A stretch of DNA of 64,000 nucleotides from VRUE01 sp963720805 (GCA_963720805.1 CAVRGT010000013.1:62001-126000); one strand, 5' to 3'; positions 16,438-32,028 are shown, counted from the stretch's first letter. Notes: generated by a model from the letters alone, not told the origin. Translations and numbers: made by a program.

Positions 16438-16828
16438 CGCCCGCCTTGACCATCTCGCGAAGTTGCTTGAGGAGTCGGAGCGGATACGGACAGGTGGCCG
16501 CGCGGCATATGACGCTGCCTTTCGGGAACGGCTTGCGGCGCAGCATGCGATCCAGTTGGCGATCCAAATCTGTGTTGACATCGGCGCGCATCTGATCGCA
16601 GAGCTCGGGCCGGGAATGCCCGACGACTACAGAGGCGTCTTTGCCGTTCTGCAAGAGCCGCTCGGCCTCTCCCCGGAGCTGGTTGAGAGGCTTTCTGCGG
16701 CCGCCGGGATGCGCAATGTCCTGGTGTACGTCTACCTGGAGGTGGACGACGACAAGGTGTGGGACGCGCTTGGGCACCTTGATGACCTCCGCGAGTTCGC
16801 CGCCGCCGTGGAGCAGTTCAAGGACTGA
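16415..16828 (+). CDS. HepT-like HEPN protein (DUF86) with substituted catalytic His
   Basis: A 137-residue all-helical protein, in the HepT/DUF86 family by context and by the C-terminal segment GMRNVLVYVYLEVDDDKVWD. The family's RNase and AMP-acceptor motif is R-x4-H-x-Y; here it reads R100-NVLV-Y105-V-Y107, so the catalytic His is replaced by Tyr while the Arg and the Tyr normally modified by MNT remain. It starts with TTG at 16415 behind GGGAGGGGACC, within the end of the MNT gene. The substitution suggests either an inactivated toxin or a non-RNase role. Otherwise length and order are typical of the TA pair. Confidence 0.82.
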   Translation: MVDPESIDARLDHLAKLLEESERIRTGGRAAYDAAFRERLAAQHAIQLAIQICVDIGAHLIAELGPGMPDDYRGVFAVLQEPLGLSPELVERLSAAAGMRNVLVYVYLEVDDDKVWDALGHLDDLREFAAAVEQFKD

Positions 16829-16872
16829 GCTGTAGTGCTCAAGTCCGCAGGGGGGCCGGTCGATGAGGCGGC

Positions 16873-18426
16873 ATGGTCGTCACCTCGGATACCCGGCGCA
16901 TCGCGCGTTGGGCGGCGATTCTGGCCCTGGTCCTCGCGGGCCTTTTCCTGGCCCCGGCTGCGCATGCGTTGCAGTTCGAAATCGTCAATGAAAGCGGGCG
17001 CGAAGGCGACGAAGTCTTTGTCACCGTCGTCGCCCATGGCGCTTATGACGTGCCGGGGGTGGCCGAGAACACGCCCACCAAGCTGAGCGAACTCGGCGGC
17101 GCGATCACGGTCAACGAATTGATCTCGGGCCGGGTCTACGTCTCCTACGGAGCGGGCGTCGAAGAAGGGGTGCCATTCGACTCGCCGACCCGGTTCGACT
17201 GGGCCGAGTTGACGGTCACCCCGAACCCCGCCGACGTGGCGAACCTGACCGCCGTCGACCAGTTCGCGATCGGAATGAGGATGGAAGCGCTGGGCGAATC
17301 CGGCGAAACCCTGGAAACCCTCGGCGACGCAAACGCCGACACGATCTTCGCTGCCCTGCAGCAGATCCCCGGGGGCCCGGAGGCGACCGTGCGCAACCCG
17401 CAGGGTGAAGTCCTCCGGGTCCTCTCCCCGGTTCACAGCTCCGCCTACCCGCTGCTGACCGAATACGTGCACTCGCTGATCGGGCAGACCCTGACCTTGC
17501 ACACCGGTCTCTTCCAGAATCCGTTCGGCGTCTCCGAATACACCGGCGTGGTCGCCCCCGATGGCTCGATCACCCTGCACGGGACCTACGAAGCGGAAGC
17601 CCCGCTGGCCGAACCGCCGCCCGCGACGATCACGCTCCCGGCCGCTCAGTTGCTGGCTGAAATCTACGCGCCGACCACCGAATACAACAACTTTGAAGCG
17701 GCGATCCGCCGCGATCTGCTCGCCGGATTCAGCACTGGGTTCTGGGGCGGCCGGTACGGCAATGACGCGCTGTCGTTCTGCACCAACCCGGTGCCCAAGC
17801 TTGGCGGCCACGTCTGCCCCGAAGGCTTCAACCAGCCCGCCTTCGGCGACGCCCGCGCCAGCCTCGACTCCTACCCAACCTGCGAGCAGTACGCGGCTGT
17901 GATCAACCAGTACAGCGACTCATACGGAAACGCCTACAGCGACGCTGCGAAGAAGGTCGCGGTCAGCCTCGACCAAACGAAAACGAAGAAGCTGCGGTTG
18001 ACGATCCTGCCCGACTCCGGCAGCGCGATGCCGGTCCACTCGGGCAACCCGAACTGCGCCGCCGCCCCGCAGCCGGCCGCGCCCGCGATGGCGGCGCCCA
18101 GGCCCGGGCGGGCTCACGCCCATTTCCGCAAGCACTCGAATCTCATCGGCGGCGGGCGTCTGCGCATAGGCCGCATCGTCTGTCCGGGTGGCTGCGCGAA
18201 AATCGTTGTCGCCCTCAAGCGCGGGCACAAGACGGTCGCTCGGGGCCGCTGGCACGGCGCCGCCGCGAACCGGGCCCTGGTTGCGAAGCTGACCAAGGTC
18301 GGAAGGCGACTGCTGGTCGGCAAGAGGGGCGTATTGAAACTGAGGATCGTGGCGCAGGCAACCGCAGTCGACGGGACGAAGACCCGGCTGCGGGGAGCGT
18401 TGAAGGTGAAGGGGAGTGCCAGGTGA
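16873..18426 (+). CDS. Secreted protein resembling GH64/thaumatin-like beta-1,3-glucanases
   Basis: A 517-residue protein with a clear signal peptide (ARWAAILALVLAGLFLAPAA then HALQ). The first mature strand FEIVNESGREGDEVFVTVVA and the later cysteine-bearing LDSYPTCEQYAAVINQYSDS followed by YGNAYSD resemble the thaumatin-like fold of GH64 laminarinases. Catalytic acids cannot be assigned by eye, so activity is uncertain. The last 130 residues are a basic, Gly/Lys/Arg-rich strand-rich tail (HFRKHSNLIGGGRLRIGRIV) seen in many secreted actinobacterial proteins, possibly for wall binding. Its stop overlaps the start of the pentapeptide-repeat gene (GTGA), so the two are co-translated. Confidence 0.6.
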   Translation: MVVTSDTRRIARWAAILALVLAGLFLAPAAHALQFEIVNESGREGDEVFVTVVAHGAYDVPGVAENTPTKLSELGGAITVNELISGRVYVSYGAGVEEGVPFDSPTRFDWAELTVTPNPADVANLTAVDQFAIGMRMEALGESGETLETLGDANADTIFAALQQIPGGPEATVRNPQGEVLRVLSPVHSSAYPLLTEYVHSLIGQTLTLHTGLFQNPFGVSEYTGVVAPDGSITLHGTYEAEAPLAEPPPATITLPAAQLLAEIYAPTTEYNNFEAAIRRDLLAGFSTGFWGGRYGNDALSFCTNPVPKLGGHVCPEGFNQPAFGDARASLDSYPTCEQYAAVINQYSDSYGNAYSDAAKKVAVSLDQTKTKKLRLTILPDSGSAMPVHSGNPNCAAAPQPAAPAMAAPRPGRAHAHFRKHSNLIGGGRLRIGRIVCPGGCAKIVVALKRGHKTVARGRWHGAAANRALVAKLTKVGRRLLVGKRGVLKLRIVAQATAVDGTKTRLRGALKVKGSAR

Positions 18427-19765
18427 GGCGCTTTGCGGTCGCTTTGGCGACGCTCGCCCTCTCGCTTGGCTGGCTCCCCGCCGGAGCTGTGGCCAAGCCG
18501 TTCCTGGTCAAGCCGAGCAACCCGTTTTACCCGGTGATCGAGGCCTTTGGCGAGGGCTCGGTCGAACCGGGCGCCGTGGTGCGAGGCTGCAAGGTGCAGC
18601 CCCTGACCGACTGCCGGCGGGCCGACCTCTCCGGCGCCAAGCTGCCCCAAGCGCTCTTCGCCGGCGCCGATCTGCGCGAACTGCGGGCGCCGCACGCGAC
18701 CCTGGCCGGCTCGACCGTGTCGTTCGCTCGCATGCAGGGAGCCGACCTCGAGGCGCTCGATGCTCCGGCCTTCGTCGCCGGCTACGCGCGCCTCGATCGC
18801 GCCGACCTCTCCGGCGCGGAGCTCACCCTCGGCGCCCTCGCCGAGATGCAAGCCCCCGCCGCCAACCTGAGCGGCGCCAACCTTTTCAGCGCCGACCTCT
18901 CCGGCGCCGATCTCGCTCACGCGCGCCTGCGCGGCGCGAACTTGACCGGAGCCTTGATGGCGGGAGCCGACCTGCGCGGGGCGGACCTGCGCGGGGCGTC
19001 ACTTTCGGTAACCGATCTGCACAAGGCGGACCTGCGCGGCGCCAGGCTCCAGGGCGCCGCCTTCTGCAACACGATCATGCCGAACGGCAAGGTTCGCAAC
19101 AAGCGCAAGCACTGCCCCACCCACCTCTCGAAGCTGCACGGCCCGACGATCCCGATCCCGCCCCAGGCACCCGTCTACACGGTCCTGACCGCGGCCGGCT
19201 CGACCCCCGCGCTGCCTGGCACGCGAGTACGGGGCTGTGTGATCGCGCCCTCCGCTGTTTGTCCCGGCGGGGATCTGCGCGGCGCCAGTCTGCACGCGGC
19301 TTTCCTCTCCTACGCTCGCTATCCGCGGGCGAACTTCGGCAGCGCCTCCCTGACCCTCGGCAACATCTCCTTCGCCAACCTCGCGGGGCGGACTTCGACG
19401 GCGCGGTGCTGGCCGGCAGCGCCGCGGTTGAAACGAGGCTGACCGGCGCCACCCTCGCGAGGGCGAACCTGACCCTGGCGGACTTCGTTGGCGCCAACCT
19501 CTCGCACGCGAGACTGCGCGCTGCCGATGCTCGCAGCGCCAACTTCACCCGCGCCGACCTGCGCGGAGCCGACCTGCGCCGCACCGACCTGGAAGGAGTC
19601 GCTCTGATCCGTGCCGACCTGCGTGGAGCCGACCTGACCGGCACCGACCTGACCGAAGCGATCCTCACCGGGGCCAAGACGAGCCCGGGCTTCGCTGCCG
19701 GCGCGACGCTCTGCAACACCGCAATGCCGGACGGCACCATCGCCAACCGGCAGGCGAAGTGCTGA
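18423..19765 (+). CDS. Secreted pentapeptide-repeat protein (single frameshift)
   Basis: Starts with a GTG that overlaps the upstream stop (GTGA) and has a signal peptide (RFAVALATLALSLGWLPAGA). The mature part is a right-handed beta-helix of A(D/N)LxG repeats (RADLSGAKLP, GADLRGADLRGASL). The frame breaks near 19385: the sequence AACCTCGCGGGGCGGAC should read as the repeat N-L-R-G-A-D, which needs one extra C. After that the repeats continue in another frame (NLTLADFVGANLSHARLR, LRGADLRRTDLEGVALI) to the TGA at 19763-19765 and end in TANRQ-type residues (IANRQAKC), parallel to the end of the first half (VRNKRKHC). The protein seems to be two tandem helices, each ending with a CNTxMP cap. The break is either a sequencing error or a recent mutation. 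Confidence 0.75.
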
Positions 19766-19772
19766 CCGACGG

Positions 19773-20108
19773 TCAGGAAGCTCCGGGCTCGGACTCCTCG
19801 ACCGTCAGCTCGGCGGTCGGGACAAGCTCGAGCCGCCCATCTGGGATCGGCTCGCCGCTGCGAATCGAGAGCCCGTAGGTGCCGGCCGCAAGGCGCTCTT
19901 CGGCCCGCTCGACCGCGGCCAGGCGAACGCGCAAATCCTCGAGCCGACCGGCGTCGAACTCGTCCTGGTAGAGACCCTCGGAATCCTTGTCGCCGGGCTC
20001 TCGGCGCTCGTCACTCTCTTCAGTACCTTCACCTTTGATCGCGGCGATCTCTCGTTCGACTTGGGCTCGCTCGTTGGCAAGCAGCTCTTTGGCGCGCTCT
20101 GAGTTCAT
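19773..20108 (-). CDS. DksA/TraR-like protein lacking the zinc finger
   Basis: About 111 residues from the ATG at 20108 (a GTG at 20117 is possible). The middle, RLAAVERAEERLAAGTYGLS then IRSGEPIPDGRLELVPTA, is the conserved core of DksA/TraR-type proteins (GTYGxCxxCGxxIxxxRLxxxP), but every zinc-binding Cys is replaced. The N-terminal half is a long helix pair (KELLANERAQVEREIAAIKG) with an acidic loop. Members without Cys are known in actinobacteria; binding in the RNA polymerase secondary channel is expected from the family. It is convergent with the pentapeptide gene and divergent from rpmG. Confidence 0.75.
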   Translation of the reverse strand: MNSERAKELLANERAQVEREIAAIKGEGTEESDERREPGDKDSEGLYQDEFDAGRLEDLRVRLAAVERAEERLAAGTYGLSIRSGEPIPDGRLELVPTAELTVEESEPGAS

Positions 20109-20263
20109 GGCCGACACCGTACCCGGCCCCAGCCCTTTCGGCGCGGTCCAGGGCGAAATGAGCGGCCGAGCCTCACATATCCAAGGGCGCTATTCTTCGG
20201 TTCAGCCTCGTGCCTCGGCCCGGGGTTTTTCCTTGTAATGGCGCGTAAGTAATCGAGGGAGAA

Positions 20264-20428
20264 ATGGCTCGCGGAGATGTCCGCATCGCGGTAACGATGG
20301 CTTGCGAAGACTGCAAGCGACGCAATTACCAGACCAACAAGTCGCGGCGAAACTCGCCGGACCGGATTGAGCTGCGCAAGTTCTGCCGCTGGTGCGGCAA
20401 GCACACGGCGCACAAGGAGACGCGTTAG
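20264..20428 (+). CDS. rpmG: 50S ribosomal protein L33 (zinc-binding form)
   Basis: A 54-residue protein, MARGDVRIAVTMACEDCKRR, with the two zinc-binding pairs CEDC and CRWC and the typical basic middle NYQTNKSRRN. Starts at ATG 20264 behind GAGGGAGAA. It opens the rpmG-secE-nusG-rplKA transcript, as in many actinobacteria, and is 5 bp upstream of secE. The Cys-containing form implies a zinc-replete version; whether a Cys-less paralogue exists elsewhere cannot be seen. The 155 bp between it and the divergent DksA-like gene must hold the promoter; TATTCT at about 20190 is a possible -10 element. Confidence 0.95.
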   Translation: MARGDVRIAVTMACEDCKRRNYQTNKSRRNSPDRIELRKFCRWCGKHTAHKETR

Positions 20429-20433
20429 CTCCG

Positions 20434-20958
20434 ATGGCCAAGACGCGCGCACAGCGCAAGGCCGAGCGGCGCGCCCGCGAAGAGCAGGAGCGCAAACGCA
20501 TCGGCGGCGAGCGCGACGGCGAGTCGCACGCCCAGCACGACACCCAGGTCCCTGTCTCCGGCGACATCGCCGAGATCGAGGCGGTCGAGGCCGGGATGGC
20601 CGTCGGCGCGCCCGAGGCGGCGCTGGAAACGCCCGACGCTCCCAAGAGCTCGCGCGCGGCAAAGCGCGCCGAGACCAAGGCGCTGAAGGAAACCGAGAAG
20701 CGCAAGCGCGCCGAGCAGAAGCGCCACGAGAGCGAGCAGCTCGCCAAGAAGCAGAAGCAGGCCCAGGCCAAGCGCCAGCGCGGCGGCGTGATTGGCTTCC
20801 TCGTCTCCTGCTGGGCCGAGCTGAAGAAGGTCCAGTGGCCCGACCGCGACACCCTGGTCCAGGCCACCGCCGTCACCATCATCTTCGTCGCCGTCGCCGC
20901 CACCTACCTCGGCGCGCTCGACGCGGCTTTCAATTACCTGGTCAAGCAGATCCTTTAG
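20434..20958 (+). CDS. secE: Preprotein translocase subunit SecE with long charged N-terminus
   Basis: A 174-residue protein. The SecE core is at the C-terminus: AELKKVQWPDRDTLVQATAV then TIIFVAVAATYLGAL, one amphipathic helix and one membrane helix. The first 115 residues are a highly charged, Ala/Glu/Lys/Arg-rich extension (RAQRKAERRAREEQERKRIG), about twice the usual length for the family. The start MAKTRAQRKAE at ATG 20434 follows the rpmG stop by 5 bp; the frame is open further upstream but inside rpmG. SecE joins SecY and SecG in the Sec channel. Confidence 0.93.
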   Translation: MAKTRAQRKAERRAREEQERKRIGGERDGESHAQHDTQVPVSGDIAEIEAVEAGMAVGAPEAALETPDAPKSSRAAKRAETKALKETEKRKRAEQKRHESEQLAKKQKQAQAKRQRGGVIGFLVSCWAELKKVQWPDRDTLVQATAVTIIFVAVAATYLGALDAAFNYLVKQIL

Positions 20959-20987
20959 CGGATCTCCGAACAAAGGCTCCTAAGACG

Positions 20988-21512
20988 ATGTATCGCTGGT
21001 ACGTGATCAACACCTACTCGGGTCACGAGAACAAGGTCAAGCACAACCTCGAGCACCGGGTTCAGACGATGAGTCAGAACCGCAACGTGCGCCAGGTCGT
21101 CGTCCCCACCGAGCAGGTGATGGAACTGGGCAAAGACGGCCAGAAGGAACCGAAAGAGAAGCGCACGATGCCCGGTTACGTCCTGGTCAACATGGAGATG
21201 ACCGACGACGCTTGGGGGCTGGTCAAGAACACCCCCGGTGTGACCGGCTTCGTCGGTTCGCGCAACAAGCCGGTGCCGCTCTCCAAACCGGAGGTCGACC
21301 GCCTGCTGCACCGCGAGACCGCCGAGCGGCCCCGCACCCAGGCCCAGTTCTCGATCGGCGAGTCGGTCAAGGTCGTCTCCGGCCCGCTCTCCGACTTCTC
21401 CGGCGAGATCGCCGAGATCAACGAGGACGCCTCCAAACTCAAGGTCCTGGTCTCGATCTTCGGCCGCGAGACGCCGGTCGAGGTCGGTTACGACCAGGTC
21501 AAGAAGATTTAG
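20988..21512 (+). CDS. nusG: Transcription termination/antitermination protein NusG
   Basis: 174 residues from ATG 20988. The NGN domain is evident (MYRWYVINTYSGHENKVKHN; TMPGYVLVNMEMTDDAWGLV; NTPGVTGFVG) and the C-terminal KOW domain follows (FSIGESVKVVSGPLSDFSGE; LKVLVSIFGRETPVEV). Lacks the long acidic N-terminal extension found in many other actinobacterial NusG proteins. It binds RNA polymerase and couples it to the ribosome or Rho. Located between secE and rplK, its standard position. Confidence 0.97.
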   Translation: MYRWYVINTYSGHENKVKHNLEHRVQTMSQNRNVRQVVVPTEQVMELGKDGQKEPKEKRTMPGYVLVNMEMTDDAWGLVKNTPGVTGFVGSRNKPVPLSKPEVDRLLHRETAERPRTQAQFSIGESVKVVSGPLSDFSGEIAEINEDASKLKVLVSIFGRETPVEVGYDQVKKI

Positions 21513-21541
21513 GGCGCGGCCCGCTACCCTCTCCGATCCCA

Positions 21542-21964
21542 ATGGCAAAGAAAGTCCTCACCCAGATCAAGCTGCAGATCTCCGCCGGCTCGGCAAACCC
21601 GGCGCCGCCGGTCGGCCCCGCGCTGGGCCAGCACGGCGTCAACATCATGGAGTTCTGCAAGGCGTTCAACGCCCAGACCCAGTCCGAAGGCGGGACGATC
21701 ATCCCGGTCGAGATCACGGTCTACGAGGACCGCTCCTTCACCTTCATCACCAAGACGCCCCCGGCGGCGGTGCTGATCAAGGAGGCGATCGGGATCAAGA
21801 AGGGCTCGGGCGAGCCCCACGTCAACAAGGTGGGGACGATCTCGATGGACCAGGTCCGCCAGATCGCCGAGCGCAAGATGCCCGACCTCAACGCCAACGA
21901 CCTCGACGCCGCCTCGAAGATCATCGCCGGCACCGCCCGCTCGATGGGCGTCGACGTCAACTAG
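21542..21964 (+). CDS. rplK: 50S ribosomal protein L11
   Basis: 140 residues from ATG 21542. Signature segments include QISAGSANPAPPVGPALGQH and GVNIMEFCKAFNAQT for the N-terminal domain, and RSMGVDV at the end of the rRNA-binding C-terminal domain. L11 forms the GTPase-associated centre with L10-L7/L12. It lies 29 bp after nusG and 11 bp before rplA, the conserved arrangement in which L1 represses the L11-L1 mRNA. Confidence 0.97.
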   Translation: MAKKVLTQIKLQISAGSANPAPPVGPALGQHGVNIMEFCKAFNAQTQSEGGTIIPVEITVYEDRSFTFITKTPPAAVLIKEAIGIKKGSGEPHVNKVGTISMDQVRQIAERKMPDLNANDLDAASKIIAGTARSMGVDVN

Positions 21965-21975
21965 GCAAACTGATC

Positions 21976-22722
21976 ATGGCTCACGGCAAGCGCTATCGCA
22001 CACAGCTCGACAAGGTCCAACGCGACCAGGCCTACCCGCCGGTTGAGGCGATCGCCCTGCTCAAGGAGACCGCCAGCGCCAAGTTCGACGAGACGGTTGA
22101 GCTGCACGTGCTGCTTGGGGTCAACGTCCGCCACGCCGAGGAGCAGCTGCGCGGCACGCTCGCCCTTCCCCACGGCCTCGGTAAAGACGTAACCGTGGCG
22201 GTCTTCGCCCAGGGCCAGCAGGCCCGCGACGCCGAGGCCGCCGGCGCTGACTTCGTCGGCGGCGATGACCTCGCCAAGAAAGTCGAGGAGGAGGGCTGGA
22301 CCGACTTCGACGTCGCGATCTCGACCCCGCAGATGATGGGCACGGTCGGCAAGCTCGGCCGCGTGCTCGGTCCGCAGGGCAAGATGCCGAACCCCAAGGT
22401 CGGCACCGTCACCGACGACATCGAGAAGGCGGTCAGTGAGTCCAAGGCGGGCAAGGTCGAGTACCGCACCGACCGCCAGGCGATCGTCCACATGGCGATC
22501 GGCAAGGCGAGCCTCTCGCCAGATCAGCTGCTCGACAACTTCAGCGCCGTGATGGAGGAGATCATCCGCGCCAAGCCCTCGGCGGCCAAAGGCCGCTACA
22601 TCGTCACCTGCACGCTGACGACGACGATGGGCCCCGGCATCCGGGTCGACGCCTCCAAGATTGGCGACCGCGACGAGGTCGCCGCCGCACCCCAGGCGGC
22701 AGAGGAACCCGTAACGGCCTAG
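21976..22722 (+). CDS. rplA: 50S ribosomal protein L1
   Basis: 248 residues, MAHGKRYRTQLDKVQRDQAY. The conserved GRVLGPQGKMPNPKVGTVT segment of the RNA-binding interface is intact, followed by the KAGKVEYRTD strand. L1 binds the 23S rRNA stalk and, in many bacteria, its own mRNA as a repressor. A short acidic/Ala tail (AAAPQAAEEPVTA) extends the C-terminus. It ends 65 bp before rplJ; this interval is the place for an L10 leader. Confidence 0.97.
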   Translation: MAHGKRYRTQLDKVQRDQAYPPVEAIALLKETASAKFDETVELHVLLGVNVRHAEEQLRGTLALPHGLGKDVTVAVFAQGQQARDAEAAGADFVGGDDLAKKVEEEGWTDFDVAISTPQMMGTVGKLGRVLGPQGKMPNPKVGTVTDDIEKAVSESKAGKVEYRTDRQAIVHMAIGKASLSPDQLLDNFSAVMEEIIRAKPSAAKGRYIVTCTLTTTMGPGIRVDASKIGDRDEVAAAPQAAEEPVTA

Positions 22723-22787
22723 ACTGCGCCGTCGCGAACCCCAGACCACCGGCGGGGCCGACCCCGTAAGCCCGGTGCAGGCGAACG
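22723..22787 (+). promoter_or_regulatory. rplJ leader region
   Basis: A 65-bp, C/G-rich gap before rplJ with short complementary runs (for example ACCACCGG and CCGGTG). In many bacteria this leader holds the L10 binding site for autoregulation of rplJ-rplL. No convincing kink-turn can be drawn by eye, so the assignment rests on position. Confidence 0.25.
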
Positions 22788-23426
22788 ATGAATAGAGACG
22801 AAAAGGCAACAGCAATTGAGGAGATCGCCGCCGATATCGCGGCGGCCGAGGCGATCTTCGCGGTTGACTACCGGGGCATCAGCGTCCCCCAGGCGGCCGA
22901 ACTGCGCGCGAAACTGCGCGAGTCCGATGCCAGCTTCCGCATCGTCAAGAACCGTCTGACCAAAATCGCCGCTGACAAAGCCGGCGAGGGCGAGCGGCTC
23001 AACTCGCTGCTGCAGGGCCCGACCGCGCTCACCTTCGTGCGCGGCGACACCGCCCAAGCAGCGAAGACGATCTCAACCTTCACCAAAGAGCACAAAGTGC
23101 TGACCTTCAAGGGCGGCTTCATGGACGGCGTCGATGTCGACGCGGGTGGCTTCGAAGCAATCGCCAAGCTGCCCCCGCGCGACGTCCTCAACGGCCAGCT
23201 CGCCGGCGTCGTAGCCAGCCCCCTGACCGGCCTGGTCCGCGGCCTCGGATCCATGATCCAAGGCTTGGCCCTCCAACTCGGCCAGATCGTCGAGAAGGGC
23301 CTCGTCACCGGCGAGGCACCCAAGGCTGAGGAGAAGCCAGCTGAAGACGCCCTGGCCGAGGAGCCCTCGGCAGCCGCGCCGGAGGAGTCGGGTGACGGTG
23401 ACGCTCTTCCGCGGGTGGCGCTGTAG
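22788..23426 (+). CDS. rplJ: 50S ribosomal protein L10, tail altered by a palindromic insertion
   Basis: 212 residues. The globular part is normal (AAEAIFAVDYRGISVPQAAE; FRIVKNRLTKIAA) and is followed by the L7/L12-binding helix and an acidic tail (APKAEEKPAEDALAEEPSAA). At 23411 the frame enters an 85-bp palindromic element, reads DALPRVAL and stops at the TAG 23424-23426. Removing 85 bp would let the L10 frame continue through PADDAADPSPEENETSNTDD and DDASKEEE to a stop at 23577, directly before the rplL ATG. The original protein was therefore probably about 27 residues longer, with stop and rplL start adjacent. L10 anchors the L7/L12 stalk; loss of the acidic tail should be tolerated. Confidence 0.93.
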   Translation: MNRDEKATAIEEIAADIAAAEAIFAVDYRGISVPQAAELRAKLRESDASFRIVKNRLTKIAADKAGEGERLNSLLQGPTALTFVRGDTAQAAKTISTFTKEHKVLTFKGGFMDGVDVDAGGFEAIAKLPPRDVLNGQLAGVVASPLTGLVRGLGSMIQGLALQLGQIVEKGLVTGEAPKAEEKPAEDALAEEPSAAAPEESGDGDALPRVAL

Positions 23427-23495
23427 GGGGTACCGCCCCCGAGGACGCTTCAGCGACCGCAGGGGGTGGTGGTCCCCTGCAGCGACAGGACCCGC
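23411..23495 (+). repeat. Palindromic element P1, copy in rplJ
   Basis: 85 bp bounded by GCGGGT (23411) and ACCCGC (23490-23495). Inside are a long imperfect stem (GCTGTAGGGG against CCCCTGCAGC; ACCGCCCCC against GGGGGTGGT) and a small apical hairpin CGCT-TC-AGCG. The same element is found in rplE (about 47381-47466, same orientation) and in rpsE (49619-49704, opposite orientation). Stem bases change in pairs among copies. Confidence 0.85.
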
Positions 23496-23577
23496 GGATG
23501 ATGCGGCTGATCCCTCACCCGAGGAAAACGAGACTTCTAACACTGACGATGACGACGCGAGCAAGGAAGAGGAGTAG
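23496..23577 (+). pseudogene. Displaced 3' end of rplJ (acidic tail)
   Basis: In frame +1 relative to rplJ, the sequence after the insertion encodes ADDAADPSPEENETSNTDDD DASKEEE and a TAG that ends at 23577, one base before the rplL ATG. This is the natural acidic terminus of L10, cut off by the P1 element. It is not translated unless ribosomes shift frame. Confidence 0.7.
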
Positions 23578-23970
23578 ATGGCAACCAAGGTTTCAACAGA
23601 TGACTGGATCGAGGAGCTGAAGGGCATTTCGGTGCTCGAGCTCTCCGAGCGGATCAAAGCCCTCGAGGAGGAGTTCGGCGTCTCGGCCACGGCCGTCGCC
23701 GCTGCCGCTCCGGCTGCTGCCGGCGCTCCCGCCGGCGACGGTGGCGGCGAGGAAGAGGCCTCCACGGTCGATGTCGTCCTGACCGAGGTCGGCGGCCAGA
23801 AGGTCCCCGTGATCAAGGTCGTCCGCGCCGCCACCGGGCTTGGCCTGAAAGAGGCCAAGGCGATGGTCGACGAGGCCCCGAAGGCGATCAAGGAGGGCGT
23901 CGAGCGCGAGGAGGCCGACAAGCTGAAGGCCGAACTCGAGGAGGCCGGCGCCACCGTCGAGCTCAAATAA
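23578..23970 (+). CDS. rplL: 50S ribosomal protein L7/L12
   Basis: 130 residues. The N-terminal dimerisation helices (ELSERIKALEEEFGVSATAV), Ala/Gly/Pro-rich hinge (AAAAPAAAGAPAGDGGGEEE) and the C-terminal factor-binding domain (VIKVVRAATGLGLKEAKAMV; VDEAPKAIKEGV) are all intact. It directly abuts the former end of rplJ, as expected for tight coupling. It forms the multi-copy stalk that recruits EF-Tu and EF-G. Confidence 0.97.
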   Translation: MATKVSTDDWIEELKGISVLELSERIKALEEEFGVSATAVAAAAPAAAGAPAGDGGGEEEASTVDVVLTEVGGQKVPVIKVVRAATGLGLKEAKAMVDEAPKAIKEGVEREEADKLKAELEEAGATVELK

Positions 23971-24126
23971 ACTCCGCATCATCCGCGCTTGGATCCTAGG
24001 CAGGGAGCCAAATTCGCGGCAGAGCGCGGCCGTGTGTTATTTTTCGCGGTCGCGCCCAGTTTTGTCCCCTGCCCGATATCTGCGCTGTACCTAACGTCCC
24101 TCTGACCCTCTGAGGAGTCGCCCGTC
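23971..24126 (+). promoter_or_regulatory. rplL-rpoB intergenic region with promoter-like motif
   Basis: 156 bp between rplL and rpoB. A TTTTGTCCCCTGCCCGATAT sequence (from about 24060) resembles TTTGTCCCCTGCTATC upstream of rpmJ (55911). No strong intrinsic terminator is visible. It may hold an internal promoter or processing site that sets rpoBC expression apart from the stalk genes. Confidence 0.3.
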
Positions 24127-31754
<7,628 letters not shown>

Positions 31755-31761
31755 TTGCGGG

Positions 31762-31884
31762 GGGAGGGGCCGGGGTGCCCCTCCCGCTTGCTGGGTTGTT
31801 CGCCGGGCGCGCAGCGTTGCTCGCCGAGTGGGCTGTGCGAACAACATGACGCCGCTGCGCGGGAGGGGCACCCCGGCCCCTCCC
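31762..31884. repeat. Hairpin element P2, copy 1 (after rpoC)
   Basis: A perfect 26-bp inverted repeat (31762-31787 and 31859-31884; arm contains GGGAGGGGCCGGGGTGCC) encloses a second stem GTTGTTCGC (31795-31803) / GCGAACAAC (31837-31845). A related element lies at 34180-34288, where both stems carry paired substitutions. It probably acts as a strong bidirectional transcription barrier after rpoC, although there is no T-run. Confidence 0.85.
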
Positions 31885-31931
31885 TGCAGCTCGGACTGCC
31901 ATGGGGCGGCGTCTAGCTTCGGATAACGCGA

Positions 31932-31959
31932 AGCGGCCCGAGCTTTCGCCCGGGCCGCT
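31932..31959. terminator. Terminator-like hairpin between rpoC and the convergent gene
   Basis: AGCGGCCCG (31932-31940) pairs with CGGGCCGCT (31951-31959) across a 10-base loop. It lies between convergent genes, so it can serve either strand; U-runs are absent, which weakens the call as an intrinsic terminator. Confidence 0.4.
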
Positions 31960-31973
31960 GAGGTGCTTCGTGC

Positions 31974-32020
31974 TTCCGGTGCGCCTTATGCACCGGTGGG
32001 GTGCATAAGGCGCACCGGAA
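31974..32020. repeat. Hairpin element P4, copy 1
   Basis: A perfect 21-bp inverted repeat (31974-31994 and 32000-32020) with a 5-base loop; each arm contains TTCCGGTGCGCCTTATGCA or its complement. The outer 13-14 bp recur as the arms of a second hairpin at 32785-32829, so the two bracket the secreted-protein gene between them. It lies 8 bp past the stop codon of that gene and may terminate its transcript. Confidence 0.8.
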
Positions 32021-32028
32021 CGGGGTTG

